The notes beneath the pieces were generated by a model that searched no databases, was not told the DNA's origin, and was given only the letters and a program-made list of their open reading frames with translations. Below, piece after piece: positions 26,227 through 33,696 of a stretch of DNA of 64,000 nt; within the stretch, counting starts at the first letter, position 1; the number at the start of each line of letters is the position of its first letter. The translations under genes and the position numbers were made by a program. Source of the stretch: an uncultured Oscillospiraceae bacterium (GTDB taxonomy: Bacteria; Bacillota; Clostridia; Oscillospirales; Oscillospiraceae). The DNA lies in NCBI GenBank assembly GCA_934569225.1, contig CAKTKC010000001.1, forward strand, positions 1 to 64,000. Direction: 5' to 3'.

Positions 26227-26372
26227 TACGCATTTTCTCATTTCACCCCACAACACTTGACCCTGGGGGGGGCTATCTCTCTGTCGATTTTTTGAGAAAA
26301 ACGAAAAATCAACGGAAAAGAGGTAACCTTCGTCACAGGCGGTGGTATTATCACGACAGTGAGGTGAAGGGA

Positions 26373-26615
26373 ATGCGTTCCAAAAGAGCACTGCAAATAC
26401 GGATCCTGGATTTGTGTTATGATCACGATCTGTCCCTGAATGCGCTGAGCGCTCGCTGCGGGATCACGCAGTCCACGCTGAACAATATCATCACCGGAAG
26501 AAACAATTCCATTACCATCCAGACTGTCCTGAGGATATGCCGGGGACTGGACATGGATCTGCAAGAGTTCTTCGATGACGATATCTTCCGGGACATCGAG
26601 CAGGAGATTTGCTGA
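26373..26615 (+). CDS. Small XRE-family transcriptional regulator, copy 2
   Basis: An 80-residue Cro/CI-type regulator, paralogue of the gene at 25996. Shared positions include 'R-I-x-x-L-C', 'C-G-x-x-Q-S-T-x-x-N-I-I-x-G-R-N-N' and a conserved C-terminal 'F-x-x-D-x-F-R'. The start at 26373 follows GAGGTGAAGG; an in-frame extension to 26292 lacks a ribosome binding site. A stem CTGGGGAA/TTCCCCAG (26630-26656) and a stronger terminator follow. Confidence 0.88.
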   Translation: MRSKRALQIRILDLCYDHDLSLNALSARCGITQSTLNNIITGRNNSITIQTVLRICRGLDMDLQEFFDDDIFRDIEQEIC

Positions 26616-26687
26616 CTGCAATGCAGCGGCTGGGGAAATTCTGATGAGTTCCCCAGATTCAGCGAAGGATTCCAAAAACCCACAAAA

Positions 26688-26727
26688 AAACAGCCCGCCG
26701 GGAGCAAACACTTCCGACGGGCTGTTT
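26688..26727 (+). terminator. Terminator downstream of the XRE pair
   Basis: AAACAGCCCG(C)CGG pairs with CCG(A)CGGGCTGTTT. It follows the second XRE gene and faces the MerR remnant on the other strand. Confidence 0.75.
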
Positions 26728-26792
26728 CGTTGTCAAGGGGACGCTCTGCGCCGGAAGCCTGTCCGGCAGTTTCGGGAAATCCGGGGCGTCTG

Positions 26793-26993
26793 TTACTTTA
26801 CAGAAATCAGATTGCTTTCGTAGGGACGTTTTCCGGAAAGAACCTCGTCATAAAAATTCTGCTTCCAGTCGATGTAGGCGATGCTGTCCTGCAATTCCTG
26901 GACGGAAGCACGCAGAGCTTCCTGCTTCTGGGCAAGCAGAACCTTTCGCTGGGAAATGGTTCTTTCCCCCTGGAGGCAAAGCGCCAACCACAA
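26793..26993 (-). pseudogene. MerR-family regulator remnant (C-terminal fragment)
   Basis: A 66-codon minus-strand frame whose residues from about 10 on are a typical MerR effector-side helix and tail: 'LLAQKQEALRASVQELQDSI', then 'YIDWKQNFYDEVLSGK'. The DNA-binding N-terminal domain that should precede it is absent; upstream lies a hairpin (26998-27039) and then the Crp/Fnr gene. I read it as the decayed end of a once complete gene of about 130-270 codons. Confidence 0.5.
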
Positions 26994-26997
26994 AGTG

Positions 26998-27039
26998 CCC
27001 CCTGTTTTGCAGCAGCTCGTTGTGCTCCGGAACAGGGGG
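26998..27039. terminator. Hairpin between MerR remnant and Crp/Fnr gene
   Basis: CCCCCTGTT pairs with AACAGGGGG around a 24-nt interior that can form a small extra stem. On the plus strand it is followed by TGTTATTTT. It lies 43 bp downstream of the Crp/Fnr stop codon and may end that transcript. Confidence 0.5.
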
Positions 27040-27081
27040 TGTTATTTTACAGACGAAAAGGTGCGCCGGGGCAGAACATTG

Positions 27082-27744
27082 TCACACCTTCAGAACAAAA
27101 TGATTTTTCTGAAAGTCAAGCAGCCCTTCGCTGCGCATTTTCCCAAGCTCCAGGGACAGCCCGCTGCGCTCGACCCCAAGATAGTCCGCAAGCTGCTGCC
27201 TCGAAAAAGGTATGTCAAATTCATATCGTCCCAGACGCTGGGCTTCGGCAGAAAAATAGGACATGAGCTTTGCCCGGGTGGTGCGCTGCCCCATGTGGGT
27301 GAGCTTTTCGCTGAAACGAAGATTTTTCCCGGCAAGCTCGCCCAGCAGGTTGCGGATGATCCGGCTGTGATGCGTGCAGGCGGAGGGGCAGACGGTCAGA
27401 ATGCGCTTTACGTTCAGAAACATTGCGGTAACGGGAGCTTCGGCCACCACACTCACATTCAGCCGGGAGCCGGGGGCGCAGGCGAATGCGGCGGCAAAGG
27501 TCTGCCCCGGCCCGGCTTTGGAAAGAATGTTGCGGTTCCCCCAGATATCCTCCTGTATGACGAGAACGCTTCCTGACAGCACAAGGCCGATGGATTCCGC
27601 CGTATCCCCGGTGCGCAGCAGAAAAGCGTCCTTCGGGAAGTCCCGGCTTTCTGCCTTGAGGCAGGAGAGCATGGCAGTAAGCTCCTCCTCCGAAACGCCG
27701 GAAAAGAGCTGGGAGGAACGGATCACGGATAAAAATTCTTTCAT
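27082..27744 (-). CDS. Crp/Fnr-family regulator, HcpR-like
   Basis: A 220-residue regulator. An N-terminal cyclic-nucleotide-binding-like beta roll (about 10-120, 'LRTGDTAESIGLVLSGSVLV') is followed by a long dimer helix and a C-terminal winged helix with 'IPFSRQQLADYLGVERSGLS'. The Fnr-type N-terminal Cys cluster is absent, so it does not carry an Fnr-like 4Fe-4S cluster at that site. It is divergent from hcp with a 98-bp shared intergenic region containing a Crp-type palindrome. In Clostridia and sulfate reducers, HcpR regulators control hcp under nitrosative stress, and the same role is inferred here. Confidence 0.9.
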   Translation of the reverse strand: MKEFLSVIRSSQLFSGVSEEELTAMLSCLKAESRDFPKDAFLLRTGDTAESIGLVLSGSVLVIQEDIWGNRNILSKAGPGQTFAAAFACAPGSRLNVSVVAEAPVTAMFLNVKRILTVCPSACTHHSRIIRNLLGELAGKNLRFSEKLTHMGQRTTRAKLMSYFSAEAQRLGRYEFDIPFSRQQLADYLGVERSGLSLELGKMRSEGLLDFQKNHFVLKV

Positions 27745-27759
27745 AAAAAATCCCCTTTT

Positions 27760-27801
27760 GTTGAAAATTCAACCGACTTGTTGATTCCATTATAGTATAA
27801 T
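27760..27801 (+). promoter_or_regulatory. Crp/Fnr palindrome and hcp promoter
   Basis: A perfect palindrome GTTGAA-AA-TTCAAC lies at 27760-27773, and a TATAAT -10 box at 27796-27801. With a start of transcription near 27808 the palindrome is centred at about -41.5, the class II activator position. There is no good -35 box, as expected for an activated promoter. Confidence 0.7.
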
Positions 27802-27842
27802 GCGCATGAAAAGGCAAGCCACCAAAAATAGGAGGATTTTCA

Positions 27843-29438
27843 ATGGACAACAAAATGTTCTGTTTTCAGTGTGAGCAGACGGCGCTCTGTACCGGTTGCA
27901 CGGGAAAAGCGGGGGTATGCGGCAAGACCGCCGATGTGGCGAAGCTCCAGGATGCGCTGACCGGCGCTCTGGTGGGGCTGTCGCGTGCCGCCGACAACGC
28001 CCCGGATGTGAACGGGGATACTTGGCGGCTGATGATCGAAGGACTGTTCACCACCGTCACCAACGTGAATTTTAATGAAGAAACCATCCGCGTGCTGATC
28101 GACCGGGTACACGGAGAAAAGGCGAGACTTGTCCCCGATTGTGCCGTCTGCGCTTCCGCCTGCGGCCGAACCGATGATTATGACATGGAAAAGCTCTGGG
28201 GCGCACAGGAGGACATCCGCAGCCTCAAGTCCCTGATTCTCTTCGGCGTGCGGGGGATGGCGGCCTATGCCCATCACGCCATGGTGCTGGGCTATACCGA
28301 CGAGGAAGTGAACCGCTTCCTGGCCAAGGCGCTGTTTGCCGTGGGCGAGGACTGGGGCATGGACGAGCTGCTGCCCATCGTGATGGAGGTGGGTGAGAAG
28401 AATCTCAAATGCATGGCGCTTCTGGACAAGGCCAACACCGAAACCTACGGAACGCCTGCACCTGTCACCGTCCCGCTGACCGTGGAGAAGGGGCCGTTCA
28501 TTGTCATCTCCGGCCACGACCTCCACGACCTGAAGCTGCTGCTGGAGCAGACCGAGGGCAAGGGCATCAACATTTACACCCACGGCGAAATGCTTCCTGC
28601 CCACGGCTACCCGGGGCTTAAGAAGTATGCCCACCTCAAGGGCAATTTCGGCACGGCGTGGCAGAATCAGCAGAAGGAATTTGCATCGCTTCCCGCGCCG
28701 GTGCTGTTCACTACCAACTGCCTGATGCCGCCGAAAGCGAGCTACGCCGACCGTGTATTCACCACGGCTATGGTATCCTATCCCGAAATCGCCCACATCG
28801 GCGAAGACAAGGACTTTACCCCGGTCATCCAGAAGGCTTTGGAGCTGGGCGGCTATTCCGAGGACAAAAAATTCACCGGCATCAACGGCGGCACCACGGT
28901 CATGACCGGCTTTGCCCGGGGCGCGGTGCTGGGCGCGGCGGATCAGGTGATCGAGGCGGTGAAAACCGGCGCCATCCGGCACTTTTTCCTGGTCGCCGGC
29001 TGCGACGGGGCGCGTCCCGGCCGCAACTACTATACGGAGTTCGTCAGGAAGACTCCGGCCGATACCGTTGTGCTGACCCTTGCCTGCGGCAAGTATCGCT
29101 TCAACGACCTTGACCTGGGCACCATCGGCGGCCTGCCTCGTCTGATGGACGTGGGGCAGTGCAACGACGCCTACAGCGCCATTCAGATCGCCGTTGCCCT
29201 GGCTGACGCATTCGGCTGCGGCGTGAACGACCTGCCCCTGTCCATGGTGCTTTCCTGGTATGAGCAGAAGGCGGTGTGCATCCTGCTGACCCTGCTGCAC
29301 CTGGGCATTCAAAACATCCGTCTCGGCCCCACGCTTCCGGCGTTCATTTCGCCCAATGTACTGAACTATCTGGTGGAGAACTTCGGCATTGCCCCCATCA
29401 CCACCCCGGAGGAAGATCTGAAGCAGCTTCTGAAATAA
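27843..29438 (+). CDS. hcp: Hybrid-cluster protein (hydroxylamine/NO reductase)
   Basis: Iron-sulfur enzyme of 531 residues; Hcp proteins reduce hydroxylamine or NO and protect anaerobes from nitrosative stress. The N-terminal cluster cysteines are in 'MFCFQCEQTALCTGCTGK' and 'GVCGK'. Hybrid-cluster ligands are visible in 'ISGHDLHDL', 'THGEMLPAHGYP', 'FTTNCLMPP', 'LVAGCDGARPGRNYY', 'VLTLACGKYRFN' and 'VGQCNDAYSA'. Length is normal. It starts after TAGGAGG, 20-40 nt from the predicted promoter. It is followed by a strong stem-loop. No hcr reductase partner lies next to it. Confidence 0.97.
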   Translation: MDNKMFCFQCEQTALCTGCTGKAGVCGKTADVAKLQDALTGALVGLSRAADNAPDVNGDTWRLMIEGLFTTVTNVNFNEETIRVLIDRVHGEKARLVPDCAVCASACGRTDDYDMEKLWGAQEDIRSLKSLILFGVRGMAAYAHHAMVLGYTDEEVNRFLAKALFAVGEDWGMDELLPIVMEVGEKNLKCMALLDKANTETYGTPAPVTVPLTVEKGPFIVISGHDLHDLKLLLEQTEGKGINIYTHGEMLPAHGYPGLKKYAHLKGNFGTAWQNQQKEFASLPAPVLFTTNCLMPPKASYADRVFTTAMVSYPEIAHIGEDKDFTPVIQKALELGGYSEDKKFTGINGGTTVMTGFARGAVLGAADQVIEAVKTGAIRHFFLVAGCDGARPGRNYYTEFVRKTPADTVVLTLACGKYRFNDLDLGTIGGLPRLMDVGQCNDAYSAIQIAVALADAFGCGVNDLPLSMVLSWYEQKAVCILLTLLHLGIQNIRLGPTLPAFISPNVLNYLVENFGIAPITTPEEDLKQLLK

Positions 29439-29461
29439 CAGTATAAGGCCCACACAGACAA

Positions 29462-29496
29462 CTCCCCATCCCTGCCGTGACGGCAGAGATGGGGAG
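29462..29496. terminator. Stem-loop between hcp and the sensor kinase gene
   Basis: CTCCCCATC pairs with GATGGGGAG, enclosing a second stem CTGCCG/CGGCAG. It lies between two convergent genes and can serve both, although T-runs are weak. Confidence 0.7.
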
Positions 29497-29529
29497 CTTG
29501 ACTTATTGAGATGCCGTTCATCGCCGCGG

Positions 29530-31275
29530 TCATGTCGATGGACTTGCGTATGCAATGGGCATTGTGACAATAATCGATTTGTGGAATTCATCTGTCTGGA
29601 CGATTCTGAAATCATAATCATCCCCATACAGGAGACTGAGGCGGCGGATCGTCCCTGCCAGGCCGAAGCCCAGCTTGTGTTCCGTGTCTTCACCCGTCCG
29701 TTTCATTTCTTCCAGCGCTGCCAGAACATCCTCCGGGAACGGGCTGCTCGTGTCTTCAATGCGCAGCTCCAGCAGTTTTTCCGTGTGTTTTGCGGATATT
29801 CTGATATTCGCCATACCGTGCGTTCCGCCGCTGCCGCAATACTTCAGTGAGTTCTCCACCAGCGGATGGATCAGCATACTCGGTACCAGCATATTGCGGC
29901 ACGCTTCCTGTTCGAAATGGGATTCATACGTTTCCGGCTGGTCAAAAATCTCCTGATACATGGCGATGTAATTATCAATTGTCTGAAATTCTTCTCCCAG
30001 GGTGCTGTATTCTCGCTCTGAGCATTTCGCGTTGCTCCGTATGTAATTACTGGCATGAATGGAAAGAGATTCCACCTTGTCCGTCTGACCCACTACCGCA
30101 TAAGCGCTGAGCGCGCCCAGAAGATTTCCAATCAAATGAGGGGCAATCTGCGTCAGGATCGAGCGCAGCTGCAGATTGAGCAGCTCGTACTTGATCCGCT
30201 CCTTTTCCAGCCCCTCCGCGATGATCCTTTGGTTGACCGAATCCAGCTTACTGAGGAGCTGGTTAAAGCTGTCTGCAAGCTCTCCGATCTCGTCATGGCT
30301 GGATATCTCGATCTTCTTATTGGCTTTCCCGTCGCCGATAAGCTTGATCTGCTTCATCATGCTGTGGATATTCTTAAGCAGGGAGTGGGAGACAATCCAG
30401 GAAAGAACGATGCTCAGGACGCACAGGATCGCGCCGATGATGCGGATTGTATTGTTCATCGCGTAATATGACGAAAGCTTGTCCCTTTCAAGCACAAGAT
30501 GCATAATACGCCAGCTCTGTAAGCTGTCGACATAGACATCAAAGACATCGCCGTCATATTTGTATTTCTGAACTTCGCCGATGGTATTTTTTGCTTGCGA
30601 ATATGCCTCGGCCAGCAGCTGCTTATCAACGCCGCCGTTGCTCCCGTCAACGATCAGATCACCGTCACTTGAGAATACGCATATGGTCGTTTCGGAATCA
30701 GGACTGATTCCAACAAGGGCGAGGAATTCCTGAATATCTATGTTGACGATAATATACCCGATTTTCTTGTATGGGTACGAATTGTAAATATCCCGACGGA
30801 CGTAAATGTTTCCGTCTTCATCCGCACACCACTGCGTGTCCCGGACGATGTCAAAGAAGCCCTCTTCGTACAGCTGCCGGACATGGTCAACCTTTCCAGT
30901 GCTCTTTGGCTGCGCATACCCGGAAAACCGGCCGTGCTCCTGATCAATAATATACGCGCCTGCCACATAATCTGTCGATTCGGTAAGGCTGTAAAGGAAC
31001 CGTTCGATGACGATGGAAGCGGAATAGTCGCCGGAGGATGACATCATGGCGGAGGTGATATTCTCACTTCTGCACATATTGAACAGATACCGCTCGATAT
31101 CATCGGAGATATACGAGAAGCTTATCAGGGTCTGATTGGATATTCTCGCATTCATCTGGTCACTGTCCCGCTCAATATTGTCTTTGAGCTGCACCATTGT
31201 GATTCCTCCGAACAGGAGAATCACAAGGACACACTGGAAAATAAGCCCGAATGCAACACGCCATCTAATCCTCAT
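29530..31275 (-). CDS. YesM-type sensor histidine kinase
   Basis: Membrane sensor of 581 residues. One N-terminal helix (about 9-28), an extracellular dCache-like domain (about 30-270), a second helix (about 278-298) and a HAMP linker are followed by a His_kinase domain and an HATPase domain. The H-box reads 'QIAPHLIGNLLGAL', a divergent form of the usual Q-I-N-P-H-F-L-Y-N-T-L, with the phospho-accepting His kept. The N-box is 'MLIHPLVENSLKYCG' and the G-box 'GFGLAGTIRRLSLLYG'. It overlaps its response regulator by 11 bp and is the last gene of the 18-gene minus-strand unit. It probably senses a substrate of that pathway. Confidence 0.93.
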   Translation of the reverse strand: MRIRWRVAFGLIFQCVLVILLFGGITMVQLKDNIERDSDQMNARISNQTLISFSYISDDIERYLFNMCRSENITSAMMSSSGDYSASIVIERFLYSLTESTDYVAGAYIIDQEHGRFSGYAQPKSTGKVDHVRQLYEEGFFDIVRDTQWCADEDGNIYVRRDIYNSYPYKKIGYIIVNIDIQEFLALVGISPDSETTICVFSSDGDLIVDGSNGGVDKQLLAEAYSQAKNTIGEVQKYKYDGDVFDVYVDSLQSWRIMHLVLERDKLSSYYAMNNTIRIIGAILCVLSIVLSWIVSHSLLKNIHSMMKQIKLIGDGKANKKIEISSHDEIGELADSFNQLLSKLDSVNQRIIAEGLEKERIKYELLNLQLRSILTQIAPHLIGNLLGALSAYAVVGQTDKVESLSIHASNYIRSNAKCSEREYSTLGEEFQTIDNYIAMYQEIFDQPETYESHFEQEACRNMLVPSMLIHPLVENSLKYCGSGGTHGMANIRISAKHTEKLLELRIEDTSSPFPEDVLAALEEMKRTGEDTEHKLGFGLAGTIRRLSLLYGDDYDFRIVQTDEFHKSIIVTMPIAYASPST

Positions 31276-32020
31276 GTTTCGGTTCCTTATCCTGTTTCAT
31301 AGTATTGCGGTAGTCAGTAGGAGAAATGCCCTCGGCGCGCATGAATGCCTTGTAAAACGTGATGTAATCTCCGTATCCTACCCGCTCTGCCACGTCGCCG
31401 ACGCGCATATTCGGCAGAGAGAGCAGCTGCTTGGCGCGCTCCATTCGCTTTTTCGTAATGAAGTCAAAAAAGCCCATATCCAGCTCTTTTTTCATCAGCC
31501 TGCCAAGCTTGGAGGGACTCATCTGAAAGTGTGCCGCTACCATTTCAAGGCTGATCTGCCCATATACGGCGGAGTTGATGTATTCCAGAACATTCTGCAT
31601 AACCGGCGAGCAGCTGCTGTAGTCCGTATCTCCGCCTTCATTCTTCTTTGCGAGCCTGCCGATGGCCTCTTCAATTGCAGCTCTCAGGGTTGCCCTTGTA
31701 AACGGCTTCACAAGGTATTCACATGCCTGAAGCCGCATGGCCATGCGGGCGTATTCAAATGTTTCATAAGCGGAGACGAAAATAATCTGACTGTCGGGGA
31801 TCAGCTTTTTTGTGAGATCCAGCATTTCGATTCCCGACAACCCGGGCATTTCGATATCCGTGATGATCAGATCGGGGAGGAGTTGTTCTATCGCCGTTTT
31901 TCCGGATGCGCCATCATGGAGTACACACAGCACATTGCAGTTAAGCTCTGCCCACGGAACCGTCTGCTCGATTTGCCTGGCAGTGGCTTTGTTGTCGTCC
32001 AGGATTATCACAGAATACAT
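31265..32020 (-). CDS. YesN-type response regulator with AraC DNA-binding domain
   Basis: A 251-residue protein. The receiver domain (1-120) has acidic residues 'ILDDN' (Asp8, Asp9), phospho-acceptor Asp55 in 'LIITDIEMPGLSG' and Lys in 'YLVKPF'. The C-terminal AraC-type double helix-turn-helix (about 140-240) contains 'ISLEMVAAHFQMSPSKLGRL' and 'VGDVAERVGYGDYITFYKAF'. It is the partner of the overlapping sensor kinase. Target sites are probably upstream of the SBP gene at 49443, where an inverted repeat CCATTTT-N14-AAAATGG occurs (49570-49597), but binding is unproven. Confidence 0.95.
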   Translation of the reverse strand: MYSVIILDDNKATARQIEQTVPWAELNCNVLCVLHDGASGKTAIEQLLPDLIITDIEMPGLSGIEMLDLTKKLIPDSQIIFVSAYETFEYARMAMRLQACEYLVKPFTRATLRAAIEEAIGRLAKKNEGGDTDYSSCSPVMQNVLEYINSAVYGQISLEMVAAHFQMSPSKLGRLMKKELDMGFFDFITKKRMERAKQLLSLPNMRVGDVAERVGYGDYITFYKAFMRAEGISPTDYRNTMKQDKEPKHED

Positions 32021-32043
32021 CTCGCACCTCCGCTATCGAAACA

Positions 32044-32838
32044 TCATCCCACCGTTTCCCAATTGGGGTCGTACTTGAGCATACACGCGGAAACGCCGGA
32101 ATCTACCACCAGACTCGTTCCCGTGATCGTCTTTGCTTCGTCGGATGCAAGGAAAAAGACGGCCTTCGCAACGTCCTCCGGATAAGATTCACGGCCGAGC
32201 GGCCAATTGGCGCGCCGTGCGTTTTTTTCTTCCTCCGTCTGCTCAATGAACTTGTCATTCACGATTGCACCGCAGACAACGCAGTTCACGCGGATTCCGT
32301 ATTTACCCAGCTCATACGCACTGTTTCTTCCCAGAACCTCAATTCCCCCTTTGGAGATCGCGTAGGGAATGCGGTTTCCAATGGCGCCCCTTGAGTGGAC
32401 GGAGCCGATCAGGATCATGCTGCCTTTGCATCCGGTCTTTATCATCAGTCTGGCCGCTGCCTGTGCGCCAAAAAAGTACCCCTTCAGGTTTGCATTGACG
32501 ATTGCATCGTAATCTTCTTCGGTGGTACTCAGCAGGCTTTTGAAGCGGCAGGCTGCGCACGCATTCGCCACAAAAACATCCAGTCTTCCGAATACCGCCT
32601 CCACCTTCTGAAAGGCGGACTGTGTCTGCGCTACGCTCGGAGGATCCATTTGAAGCCCCAATACCCGTGCTCCGGGAACCGCACTGCGAATTCTCTGCGC
32701 TGCGTCTTCCGCTTTTTCCAGGCTGCGGGATGTTACGCAGACATCGAAGCCCCTTTGTGCAAACAATTTTGCCGTTGAAAAGCCGGTATACTGCGTTGCG
32801 CCTGTTACAAGCGCCACCGGCCTGCATTGACTACTCAT
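32044..32838 (-). CDS. Short-chain dehydrogenase/reductase
   Basis: NAD(P)-dependent classical SDR of 264 residues. The nucleotide motif is 'ALVTGATQYTGFSTAKLF', with a one-residue longer glycine loop than usual. 'VFVANACAA' replaces the common N-N-A-G. The catalytic Ser is in 'LIGSVHSRGAIGNRIP', and Tyr/Lys are in 'YAISKGG'. The C-terminal 'GTSLVVDSGVSA' is family-typical. The start at 32838 follows AAAGGAA; a GTG at 32847 is possible. In this operon it may oxidise an aldose or polyol, next to a mutarotase-like gene and a sugar-acid-dehydratase-like gene. It is 23 bp from the response regulator. Confidence 0.9.
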   Translation of the reverse strand: MSSQCRPVALVTGATQYTGFSTAKLFAQRGFDVCVTSRSLEKAEDAAQRIRSAVPGARVLGLQMDPPSVAQTQSAFQKVEAVFGRLDVFVANACAACRFKSLLSTTEEDYDAIVNANLKGYFFGAQAAARLMIKTGCKGSMILIGSVHSRGAIGNRIPYAISKGGIEVLGRNSAYELGKYGIRVNCVVCGAIVNDKFIEQTEEEKNARRANWPLGRESYPEDVAKAVFFLASDEAKTITGTSLVVDSGVSACMLKYDPNWETVG

Positions 32839-32853
32839 ATGATACACTTCCTT

Positions 32854-33696
32854 TTACTGGAATAGCTCGATTGCCATTTCTTTTGTCAGGCTTCCCCCGG
32901 GCGGGACGCTTATGATCCCGCGGCGGTCGGTCAGCCTGTTTCCGTCGGTATTTGCCGTGGTGGACGGCTCGAGACAGACGAACTCCGCATCGTCCGCGTC
33001 CATACTCCAAACCGTAAAATAAGAAAAGCCGGTGCAATGAATTCTGATCTTCCAGGTTGAATCAGGTCTGTGAAACTCGATCCACCGGCTTTTCAGATTT
33101 TCCATTGTGATTGCACCTTGTGCAAATGAGTGGTTGGTCAGCTCCAATACATTCTTGTGATCCATAAGCAAATATCGTTTGCCATCCGGATGGAATGCCT
33201 GTACCGTTTCGGAATCAGGAAAAACGAGTCTGGAAGGTGCTCCGGTGCGCCTCCAGACAAAGCCAGGATGAAGTCCCAGCCCAGCAGGCATCGGGGTATC
33301 GGAGCTGTTCTTCACACAGAACGTGACATGGAGCGTGCTGCCCGTGATACGGTATTCCACAGAAAGGAGAAAATCAAACGGATACTGCCGGAATGTGCCG
33401 TCGTCGGATTGCAGGGTGAAGACTACTGTGGAATCGTCAATCTGCCTGGCGTCGAACGTTTTGAGCCGGGCAAACCCATTTTTATCCATGATGTACTTCT
33501 CTCCGTTACAAAGGTAGTATCCCTCCGGCCAGCCTCCCAGGATCGGGAAGATGACAGGCCCGCGGCGTCCCCATATGCTTTCCTCTCCCCGCCACAGAAG
33601 TTCCTCTCCATCCGGAGCACGGAAGCTGAGAAGCTCAGCTCCCGTGGTTCCGAGAGATACGCTTATGCTTAAATTACTCAGCGCAAATACGCCCAT
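32854..33696 (-). CDS. Aldose 1-epimerase family protein (LacX-like)
   Basis: A 280-residue galactose-mutarotase-fold protein. Family features are 'ELLWRGEESIWGRRGPVIFP', 'LGLHPGFVWRR' (conserved His) and 'AEFVCLEPSTTANTDGN' (conserved Glu). The first catalytic His, normally in H-G-F-A-R, is replaced by Asn ('DKNGFARLKTF'). The role may therefore differ from ordinary mutarotation, for example binding or epimerising a modified sugar. The start codon overlaps the stop of the IlvD/Edd-type dehydratase gene by one base. It is 15 bp from the SDR gene. Confidence 0.88.
   Translation of the reverse strand: MGVFALSNLSISVSLGTTGAELLSFRAPDGEELLWRGEESIWGRRGPVIFPILGGWPEGYYLCNGEKYIMDKNGFARLKTFDARQIDDSTVVFTLQSDDGTFRQYPFDFLLSVEYRITGSTLHVTFCVKNSSDTPMPAGLGLHPGFVWRRTGAPSRLVFPDSETVQAFHPDGKRYLLMDHKNVLELTNHSFAQGAITMENLKSRWIEFHRPDSTWKIRIHCTGFSYFTVWSMDADDAEFVCLEPSTTANTDGNRLTDRRGIISVPPGGSLTKEMAIELFQ

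Noticed and set aside
27840..29693. 617-codon minus-strand frame opposite hcp
   Set aside because: It is a shadow of a GC-rich coding strand; the plus-strand hcp motifs are complete.
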